A program made the translations under genes and the position numbers. The notes under the pieces were generated by a model. The model made no database searches. It worked only from the letters and a program-made list of their open reading frames with translations, and was not told the origin of the DNA. From Bacteroidia bacterium (GTDB taxonomy: Bacteria > Bacteroidota > Bacteroidia > Bacteroidales > Azobacteroidaceae), in NCBI GenBank assembly GCA_025996895.1, contig BNTW01000087.1:1-11290 (forward strand): a stretch of 11,290 bases of DNA, given 5' to 3'. Below, in pieces: positions 5,835-11,290 of the stretch (position 1 is the stretch's first letter; each line of letters begins with the position of its first letter).

Positions 5835-6566
5835 ATGAATCTCATTATCGATCGCGGAAATTCTGCCGTCAAAATTGCTTTGTTTGAAAACAATCAGTTG
5901 GTGGAAAACGGACAATGGGAAACATTGCCGGTGGAGCATTTGCAGGATTTGTTCGACAAATATCCATTGAAAAAAGGGATTTTGTCGAGCGTGGGGCAGA
6001 TAGATAAGGAAGTTTATGCGTTTTTGTCCGGCCGTTTGCCGGTTTTTTATGAATTGAACAACCGGCTGCCTGTTCCGCTGACCATTGATTATCGAACACC
6101 CGAAACACTGGGCATGGACAGAATTGCCGCTGCGGTGGGCGCGTTCGTTCAACAGCCGAACGAAAATTTGTTGATCATTGACATCGGGACAGCCATTACA
6201 TTTGATTTGGTGGCCAAAGGCGGTATATATAGCGGTGGAAACATCTCTCCCGGCCCCGCGTTGCGCTTCAAAGCCTTGCATCAATTCACTAACCGTCTGC
6301 CGTTGATTGCGGAAGAAGGCGAAATTCCTGCGATGGGATACGACACCGAAACCGCTATCCGCGCAGGAGTGATACAGGGAATTGTCCGCGAAATCGATTC
6401 ATACATAAAAGAATATCAAAAAAATCAGACGGTTTTTGCTTTTTTAACAGGCGGATACGCTTTTTATTTTGAAAGTAAATTAAAAAACTCCATCTTTGCA
6501 GACGAAAATTTAGTCCTCAAAGGATTGAACGAAATTTTGAATTATCAAGTAAAAATCAAAGAATGA
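5835..6566 (+). CDS. coaX: Type III pantothenate kinase
   Basis: The enzyme phosphorylates pantothenate with ATP, the first step of coenzyme A synthesis, in the cytosol. The 243 residues show the acetate/sugar-kinase-like motifs of CoaX in order: DRGNS (6-10, phosphate loop; DxGNT in most members), GMDR (93-96, with Asp95 at the position of the catalytic base), DIGTAITFD (116-124), GGNISPG (134-140) followed by the RFKALHQFTNRLP lid segment, and LTGGYA (204-209). Length is slightly under the 250-260 usual. The ATG lies 4 bases after the HicB-like stop, and the 3' end overlaps the next gene by 4 bases (ATGA), which indicates translational coupling. The Thr to Ser change in the first motif is conservative and should not abolish activity. 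Confidence 0.95.
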   Translation: MNLIIDRGNSAVKIALFENNQLVENGQWETLPVEHLQDLFDKYPLKKGILSSVGQIDKEVYAFLSGRLPVFYELNNRLPVPLTIDYRTPETLGMDRIAAAVGAFVQQPNENLLIIDIGTAITFDLVAKGGIYSGGNISPGPALRFKALHQFTNRLPLIAEEGEIPAMGYDTETAIRAGVIQGIVREIDSYIKEYQKNQTVFAFLTGGYAFYFESKLKNSIFADENLVLKGLNEILNYQVKIKE

Positions 6567-7855
6567 AAGTATTGAAAATAAATACGTTAAAGGGAATATT
6601 CCTGCTGTCGTTCCTCGCCTGTTTCTCCTTTTCTATCCACTCTCAAAGCAACACAAATTCACCTTATACATGGTATGGATACGGACAGATAGCCGACCAA
6701 AGTTCTGCCGCTCAGCGGGCAATGGGTGGAATTGGCTACGGATTGCGCAGTTCGCAACTGATTAATCCGTTAAATCCGGCTTCGTTTTCAGCAGTGGATT
6801 CTTTGACTTTTATGCTCGATTTCGGTATTTCCGGAAAATTGGGCTGGTTTGAACAGGGTACAGACGGCGCGAAAGCCCAAAAATACAACGCAGGGTTGGA
6901 ATATGTAGTCATGCAGTTTCCGTTGGCCAAGGGTTTAGGTTTAGGTTTAGGATTTACACCCGTTACGTTTGTGGGCTATAAATTCGGAAACGACAGCATT
7001 TTACCCTCAGGGACAACCATGTATAACCGGCATACCGGCAGTGGCGGATTGAGCAAGGTCTATGCCGCCCTTTCCTACCGGATTACAAAAGACTTTTCCG
7101 CCGGCGTGAATATCGGTTATATGTTTGGCGATAAAACGCGCGATAAGTCAAGCGTACCCTCATCGAATGCATCTACCAATATTTCGGGTGATACATTGCA
7201 AGTGCGCGCGCTGACGTATGAATTAGGCATTCAATATCGTTTCCCGGTCAATAAAACGACCGAATGGATAATCGGTGCCGTTTATACTCCTAAAACGAAA
7301 ATCGGTGCAACAACGATGCACGGGGAGGCAAAATATGACTCCAACGGTTATATTACAGGTATACCGACCTATTCCTCTTCAAACGATTTGGTTTTCCAAT
7401 TTCCCGAAACGTATGCAGCCGGCTTCACTTATCACAAATTGAATAAATTGACGGCAGGTGCTGATTTTCAATACCAACGCTGGGCAGCCGCCAAATTCTA
7501 CGACGAAACAAACGCTCTCAACGACCGCATGAAAATCAATGCGGGCGTCGAATACATTCCCAACATCATGAATAACAAGTTGTTTAACCGCATCCGCTAC
7601 CGCGCGGGAGTTTATTACAGCAATTCGTATGTGAAAATAGAAGGAAGCGGTTATCAAGACCGGAAATACGATGATTTCGGCGCGTCTTTGGGATTGGGCA
7701 TTCCGATGAATGACCGCCGTTCGTTTGTCAATCTGGCCTTTCAATACAGCATGCTCCGTCCCGACGTAAGTGCTTATATAAAAGAACAATATTTTAAATT
7801 TACGATTAGCTATACTTACAACGAGCTGTGGTTTATGAAAAGAAAACTCCAATAA
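6563..7855 (+). CDS. Beta-barrel outer-membrane protein, function unknown
   Basis: The 430-residue protein has a signal peptide (about 1-28, hydrophobic core GIFLLSFLACFSF, cut near IHSQ). It then opens with SPYTWYGYGQ and an Ala/Gly-rich segment (AQRAMGGIGYGLRSS, then NPLNPASFSAVDS) that is characteristic of a Bacteroidota barrel family resembling FadL/OMPP1 transporters. Most of the rest is alternating strands ending in aromatic residues (LSYRITKDFSAGVNIGYMFG, for example), and the chain ends with the strand FKFTISYTYNELWF and a short basic tail. No substrate can be inferred. It overlaps coaX by 4 bases and lptC by 28, so all three are probably coupled. A TTTAGG hexamer repeat encodes GLGLGLGF at residues 124-131. 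Confidence 0.8.
   Translation: MKVLKINTLKGIFLLSFLACFSFSIHSQSNTNSPYTWYGYGQIADQSSAAQRAMGGIGYGLRSSQLINPLNPASFSAVDSLTFMLDFGISGKLGWFEQGTDGAKAQKYNAGLEYVVMQFPLAKGLGLGLGFTPVTFVGYKFGNDSILPSGTTMYNRHTGSGGLSKVYAALSYRITKDFSAGVNIGYMFGDKTRDKSSVPSSNASTNISGDTLQVRALTYELGIQYRFPVNKTTEWIIGAVYTPKTKIGATTMHGEAKYDSNGYITGIPTYSSSNDLVFQFPETYAAGFTYHKLNKLTAGADFQYQRWAAAKFYDETNALNDRMKINAGVEYIPNIMNNKLFNRIRYRAGVYYSNSYVKIEGSGYQDRKYDDFGASLGLGIPMNDRRSFVNLAFQYSMLRPDVSAYIKEQYFKFTISYTYNELWFMKRKLQ
6932..6951 (+). repeat. Hexanucleotide microsatellite in coding sequence
   Basis: Three perfect copies of GGTTTA plus GG lie in frame in the barrel gene and encode alternating Gly-Leu. A change in copy number would add or remove two residues without breaking the frame. 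Confidence 0.7.
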
Positions 7856-8415
7856 TTCTTCTTTTATTTGCTTGCTGTCTGGTTTTTTCATGCAATAAGG
7901 GAAAAAAATCTTTATCGACCATTCACGTCGATACGGCGGTGTTGCCTGTGGCTCATGCCGAAGAAGTCACTTCGCTGATTTCGGATTCGGGAATTACGCG
8001 CTACCGCATGCAGACGGCCGTTTGGGACATTTATACCGGTGATACGCTTTCGTATTGGTATTTTCCGGAAGGCGTTTACCTCGAAAAATTCGATTCTATC
8101 TTCACGGTCGAAGGCAGTATCAAAGCCGACACCGCCTATTATTTTCAAGAAAAAGACTTGTGGCGGTTGGTCGGAAACGTAAAAATACAAAATCTGGCGG
8201 GATATCGCTTTGAAACCGACGAGCTGTTTTGGAACAAAAAAGAGCCGCCGTTTTCCAAAAATGCCATTTATACCGATAAATTTGTACGGATTGAAAACGG
8301 CGACCGGATTGTAACGAGCATCGGCCTGCGCTCCAATCAAGACATGACCGATTATACGCTCTATTTCAACACGGTAGAAACCGTTGTCAATGACAATCCG
8401 CCGCCCAATGATTAA
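7828..8415 (+). CDS. lptC: LPS export periplasmic protein LptC (lipoprotein form)
   Basis: LptC links the LptBFG extractor in the inner membrane to the LptA bridge and passes lipopolysaccharide along its beta-jellyroll. This 195-residue protein begins with a short basic stretch, a hydrophobic segment (9-20) and the lipobox LVFSC (Cys22), so it should be a lipoprotein, as in Bacteroidota, and not anchored by the transmembrane helix used in E. coli. The fold-specific parts are DSGITRYRM (53-61), YWYFPEGVYLEKFD (76-89), DTAYYFQEKDLWRLVGNV (101-118) and the ETDELFWNKK block (129-138). The start must be GTG at 7828: an in-frame stop lies at 7807-7809 and no other start codon precedes the signal sequence. 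It overlaps the barrel gene by 28 bases, which suggests coupled translation. Confidence 0.9.
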   Translation: MVYEKKTPIILLLFACCLVFSCNKGKKSLSTIHVDTAVLPVAHAEEVTSLISDSGITRYRMQTAVWDIYTGDTLSYWYFPEGVYLEKFDSIFTVEGSIKADTAYYFQEKDLWRLVGNVKIQNLAGYRFETDELFWNKKEPPFSKNAIYTDKFVRIENGDRIVTSIGLRSNQDMTDYTLYFNTVETVVNDNPPPND

Positions 8416-8432
8416 ATTTTCTTTAAAAAATA

Positions 8433-8463
8433 GGTGATTAATCCGCAAAACTTCGTACCTTCG
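8433..8463 (+). promoter_or_regulatory. Probable promoter for the PpiD-like gene
   Basis: TACCTTCG (8456-8463) matches the TAnnTTTG -7 box with one change, and GGTG (8433-8436) is a weak -33 candidate 19 bases upstream. The 90-base gap after lptC, against overlaps upstream, supports a separate promoter. The leader would be about 35 bases. Confidence 0.55.
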
Positions 8464-8505
8464 TGCGCAATTTTAATAAATAACAAAAAGTAAACATAAA
8501 ATTCA

Positions 8506-10647
8506 ATGGCAACATTAGAAAAAATCAGAAGTAAAGCCGCTCTGTTAGTGATAGTTGTGGGTGTCGCTTTATTCGCATTTATCATCGGCGACTTCCTTCG
8601 TTCAGGTTCAACCTTTTTTCATCAAAAGAAAGAAAATATCGCCGTAGTAGATGGCGAGGCAATCCATTACCAGGATTATCAAAAGAAAGTGGAAGAACAA
8701 ATCAATTCCTATAAGGCGCGCAGCGGAAATGCCAGCCTGACGGACGACGAACAAAATCAAATCCGCCAAATGGTTTTGGAAGAGATGATTAATGACATTC
8801 TCTTTTCGGAAAAAGCCGAAAAATTGGGACTGACCGTAAGTAAAGCCGAAATGAGGGATTTGATTGTGGGAGACCACATTTCTCCCCAGATTCAGCAAAT
8901 GCCGGATTTTCAAAATCGCCAAACCGGCCGGTTTGATAAAAATCTGTTAGTGCAATTTTTGCAAACCATTGAATCCGATAATTTTGACGCCTATCCGCAA
9001 GAATATATTCCGCAACTGCTGGAAATGAAAAAAGCGTGGGCGACCCTGGAACAACAAATTTTGAAAGACCAGTTACGGAATAAGTTCGGCGTGTTGCTGA
9101 CTTCCGCTATTCTCACCAACAATGTGGAAGCAAAAGCCGCCTACGACAACAACAAAGTCACCGTCGATTTCGACTACGTAGCTCAACCGTATAGCTCCAT
9201 TCCCGACGACCAAGTTAGCGTTTCTGAAGCTGAAATCAAAAAATTGTACGAAGAACGCAAAAGTGCGTACAAGCAGGAAGATGCCCGGATTGTCGATTTC
9301 ATTGCGGTAAATATCTACCCTGCTCCTGTCGATTTTCAAGCGGTAGCAACCAAATTAACCGGATTACGGGAAAGCATTGCCGCGACAAGCTATGTCGGCG
9401 ATTTGATACAAAACAATTCGGATATTCCTTATGTAGATGCCTATTCGGCTTACAGTCTGCTCTCTGAAAATGAAAAACAGTTTGTTGATAACAATCCGGT
9501 CGGTACGGTGGATGGGCCGGTGCTGACGGGCGAAACGTACAACATTTATAAATACGAAGGCGAAAAAACCGCACCCGACTCCATCAAATTCAATTTATTG
9601 TCTATGCCGATGGCGTTGGACGATGCAACATTCAAGCATTTGGCCGACAGCTTAATACAAGTGGTCAAGGGCGGAACTGCGTTTGCCGATATGGCGAATG
9701 CAGCTACCAACGGCCAATCCAATGGCGACATGGGCTGGGCTACCGAAGCGCAAATAGCTTCGCGAATTGATACCAAATTCAAAGATGAAGTGTTCGGCGC
9801 ACCGTTGAACGACATTTTTGTGGCGCATTCCAATGCCGGTGCATTCTTGGTACAGGTAACAGAAAAAACCGCACCTGTGAAAAAATACAAAGTAGCCAAC
9901 TTGCAAGTGCGCGTTACGCCCAGTCAGGAAACGAAATCACAAATTTACAACGATTTAAATCATTTCATTTCTTCCCATCACTCGCTGGAAGCCTTGCGTG
10001 CAAGTGCCGATACGGCCGGTTTCCGGATACAAACCGATGTGGAAATTGCTAAAAATCAAATCAATTTGGGTGGCATTCAAGGCTCGCGCCAAGTCATTCA
10101 ATGGGCGTTCAATCACTCCAAAGGTTCGATTTCGGATATTTACGAATGTCAGAATAGCGAATATTTTGTTGTAGCAGCCATTGAAGGCGAATTGAAAGAA
10201 GGTTTTCGTCCGCTGGCTTCGGTTTCCGATTTGTTGAAACGCGAACTGTTGAACGAGAAGAAAGGCGAAAAATTGACAGCCGATTTGAAAGCGAAAAATT
10301 TCACTACGCTGGAACAATATGCAGAGGCGATGAACACAACCGTGCAAAATGTAAAATTCGTTACGTTTGGGACAAGCAGTATTTCCGGTATCGGAGCAGA
10401 ACCGATTTTGAATGCCGAAGCGGTAACCGCGCCGGTCAACGTCGTATCAGGCCCTTATGCCGGCGAAAACCGTGTGTATGTCATTCAGATAACGAACAAA
10501 CAGGAAAACCAGCAACCCTACGACGAGGCTTCGCAACGGCAAATCCTGCAAATGCAAAACATGTATCGCCGGTATCAACTCTTGCAGTCGCCACAGATAT
10601 TGCGCGAAAATGCAAAAATCGAAAACGACCTGATTCGGTTTTTCTAA
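8506..10647 (+). CDS. ppiD: PpiD/SurA-type periplasmic folding factor with degenerate parvulin domain
   Basis: The 713-residue protein is anchored by one N-terminal transmembrane helix (about 11-31, after MATLEKIRSKA) with the rest in the periplasm, the layout of PpiD. Residues about 45-200 are the SurA-like N-terminal chaperone region (VVDGEAIHYQDYQKKVEEQI, and LEEMINDILFSEKAEKLGL). A parvulin-like module spans about 355-455: KFNLLSM, then ADSLIQVVKGGTAFADMA, GDMGWATE and NAGAFLVQVTEK. The His in the usual RHIL-type first strand is absent, so isomerase activity is doubtful. A second module starts at about 456 after a repeat of EKTAP. Known PpiD and SurA proteins assist folding of exported and outer-membrane proteins, which fits the barrel and lptC genes upstream. 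The length is typical for Bacteroidales members. An intrinsic terminator follows after 20 bases. Confidence 0.88.
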   Translation: MATLEKIRSKAALLVIVVGVALFAFIIGDFLRSGSTFFHQKKENIAVVDGEAIHYQDYQKKVEEQINSYKARSGNASLTDDEQNQIRQMVLEEMINDILFSEKAEKLGLTVSKAEMRDLIVGDHISPQIQQMPDFQNRQTGRFDKNLLVQFLQTIESDNFDAYPQEYIPQLLEMKKAWATLEQQILKDQLRNKFGVLLTSAILTNNVEAKAAYDNNKVTVDFDYVAQPYSSIPDDQVSVSEAEIKKLYEERKSAYKQEDARIVDFIAVNIYPAPVDFQAVATKLTGLRESIAATSYVGDLIQNNSDIPYVDAYSAYSLLSENEKQFVDNNPVGTVDGPVLTGETYNIYKYEGEKTAPDSIKFNLLSMPMALDDATFKHLADSLIQVVKGGTAFADMANAATNGQSNGDMGWATEAQIASRIDTKFKDEVFGAPLNDIFVAHSNAGAFLVQVTEKTAPVKKYKVANLQVRVTPSQETKSQIYNDLNHFISSHHSLEALRASADTAGFRIQTDVEIAKNQINLGGIQGSRQVIQWAFNHSKGSISDIYECQNSEYFVVAAIEGELKEGFRPLASVSDLLKRELLNEKKGEKLTADLKAKNFTTLEQYAEAMNTTVQNVKFVTFGTSSISGIGAEPILNAEAVTAPVNVVSGPYAGENRVYVIQITNKQENQQPYDEASQRQILQMQNMYRRYQLLQSPQILRENAKIENDLIRFF

Positions 10648-10667
10648 ATAATAGATACATACCATTT

Positions 10668-10706
10668 GTAGAGACGGAGCATACTCCGTCTCTACGTGTT
10701 TTTTTT
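10668..10706 (+). terminator. Palindromic repeat acting as intrinsic terminator
   Basis: A perfect 12-pair stem (GTAGAGACGGAG, 10668-10679, with CTCCGTCTCTAC, 10684-10695) has the loop CATA and is followed by GTG and eight T residues. It ends the PpiD-like transcript. From memory, GTAGAGACG...CGTCTCTAC palindromes are a widespread dispersed repeat in Bacteroidota and cyanobacteria, so this terminator may be a recruited repeat. Confidence 0.85.
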
Positions 10707-10917
10707 GGCACGTTTTTTGCTGTTATTCTTTTAGAAAAAAGTATTTTTATGTTGTAAAACATATAAAATTATTTTAAAAAGTGCAAAATAATATGATACA
10801 CACACACATTACTCACCTGGCGGTTTAACAAAAATTAACGCGTTATGTGCCCTGTAAAGCGTCTTTTTTCTCACACGCGTAATATACAAAATTTATTTTT
10901 AATACGCAATATTTCCG
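10707..10917. other. AT-rich non-coding stretch
   Basis: I find no gene, RNA or clear promoter in these roughly 210 bases. The left half is very AT-rich, with a short CA run at 10796-10806. A frame from 10845 to 11048 exists but is composed mostly of translated repeat sequence and is not accepted as a gene. Confidence 0.6.
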
Positions 10918-10977
10918 GCCTTCGGCATTGCGAAGGCGACAGTTGTTCTGTCATTGCGGGCTTGACCCGCAATCCCC
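10918..10977. repeat. Compound palindromic repeat, REP-like copy 2 (inverted)
   Basis: GCCTTCG (10918-10924) and CGAAGGC (10931-10937) form a 7-pair hairpin. After 10 bases comes the 30-base unit 10948-10977, the exact reverse complement of 737-766, with its own CCCGC/GCGGG hairpin. Two adjoining palindromes of this kind are typical of composite REP clusters outside genes. Confidence 0.8.
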
Positions 10978-11011
10978 TGATGTCCGTTAATGAATGTTTA
11001 ACGATTTTGTT

Positions 11012-11027
11012 GGGATTGCGGGTCAAG
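11012..11027. repeat. Truncated REP-like copy 3
   Basis: GGGATTGCGGGTCAAG is the exact left 16 bases of the unit seen in copy 1. The sequence then departs abruptly: CCCGCAAT, needed to close the hairpin, is missing. With 10961-10976 it forms a 16-base perfect inverted repeat spaced by 35 bases. Confidence 0.8.
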
Positions 11028-11145
11028 TGGAAAAACCGAAGCAAATAGACCCCTCTAGACCAATTTAAACTGCCCCCCTCCACCCACCGAAACTGCCCCC
11101 CTCCACCGATTTAAAATGCCCCCCCTCACCGGAGCAAACTGACCC
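11028..11145. mobile_element. Probable insertion-sequence end with a 23-base phased C-rich array
   Basis: From 11046 five related units begin at 11046, 11070, 11093, 11116 and 11139, a spacing of 24, 23, 23 and 23. The core is AAACTGCCCCCCTCCACC; the two outer units are degenerate (TAGACCCC and CTGACCCGG). On the minus strand the units read GGTGGAGGGGGGCAGTTT, which resembles the repeated terminal sites of IS21-type elements (GGTGGTCAGTTT-like, from memory). The array is bounded on the left by TGG at 11028, directly against the truncated REP copy, so 11028 is the likely element boundary. No transposase gene is complete here, so the family call is tentative. Confidence 0.5.
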
Positions 11146-11187
11146 GGTACAAAATGGCTAACCTCAGAACTCCAGACTTGCCCCACA

Positions 11188-11290
11188 TTAGATTGTCGCG
11201 ATTTTGAACTTCATCACCAAATTAGTACCCGGATATATAGTATTGGTAAAATTGATAGTCTCTATTATATTTTTTACAGCCGGGTTGCTT
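11188..11290 (-). CDS. 3' end of an unidentified minus-strand gene, truncated at the window edge
   Basis: On the minus strand a frame enters from the right edge (first full codon 11289-11287) and ends at TAA (11190-11188), giving 33 residues that include ETINFTNTIYPGT and MKFKIATI. It is short, so chance is possible, but its composition is protein-like and its stop lies 43 bases from the array of putative IS-end repeats. That position suits the last gene of a mobile element. I cannot name the family; the tail does not look like a typical IstB C-terminus. Confidence 0.35.
   Translation of the reverse strand, partial: SNPAVKNIIETINFTNTIYPGTNLVMKFKIATI

Noticed and set aside
10796..10806. Short CA dinucleotide run
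   Set aside because: Only about five units in an AT-rich gap; too short to suggest a function.
10845..11048. A 67-residue plus-strand frame in the right-hand intergenic region
   Set aside because: Much of it is translated REP-like repeat (SVIAGLTRNPL), there is no promoter or family match, and the rest has no protein-like pattern.
11046..11145. CRISPR-like array
   Set aside because: The 23-base period is nearly all repeat with no room for unique spacers, and no cas gene is present.

Overview
The window looks like chromosome from a member of the Bacteroidales (phylum Bacteroidota). Four things point there: a type IX secretion (T9SS) C-terminal sorting domain at the left edge; promoters built on the Bacteroidota -7 element TAnnTTTG with TTTG about 20 bases upstream; A-rich translation starts with no Shine-Dalgarno sequence; and core proteins (S20, RecO, CoaX, LptC, PpiD-like) of Bacteroidales type. 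The genus cannot be fixed from sequence alone.

Left part (1-1260): the 3' end of a T9SS cargo gene, a small exported protein whose reading frame has absorbed two different palindromic repeats, a strong intrinsic terminator, and a small helix-turn-helix protein. Centre-left (1260-4080): a PLP-dependent trans-sulfuration enzyme behind a TACCTTTG promoter set in an inverted repeat, then closely spaced an unusual exported protein with a PDZ / DUF4136-like / PDZ layout, ending at a stem-loop shared with the convergent rpsT.

Centre (4100-5400): tRNA-Glu and rpsT form a minus-strand unit. recO is transcribed divergently from a promoter so close to its ATG that the message is nearly leaderless. tRNA-Arg(CCT) follows with a textbook promoter. 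Centre-right (5417-10706): an orphan HicB-like protein, coaX, a beta-barrel outer-membrane protein and lptC are packed with 4-base gaps or overlaps and look like one envelope/CoA operon. A separately promoted PpiD/SurA-type periplasmic chaperone follows, closed by a palindromic-repeat terminator. LptC (LPS transport), the barrel protein and the chaperone (outer-membrane protein folding) share an outer-membrane biogenesis theme.

Right end (10707-11290): no intact gene. It holds an AT-rich stretch, a second full copy (inverted) and a truncated third copy of the repeat seen at 737-766, a C-rich array with a 23-base period that looks like the end of an insertion sequence, and the 3' tail of an unidentified minus-strand frame that runs off the window. 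The truncated repeat copy stops abruptly at 11027, which is a likely insertion boundary. Nothing here amounts to a clear new defence or biosynthetic system. The most unusual material is the repeat capture in the small exported protein and the repeat/IS-end region on the right.
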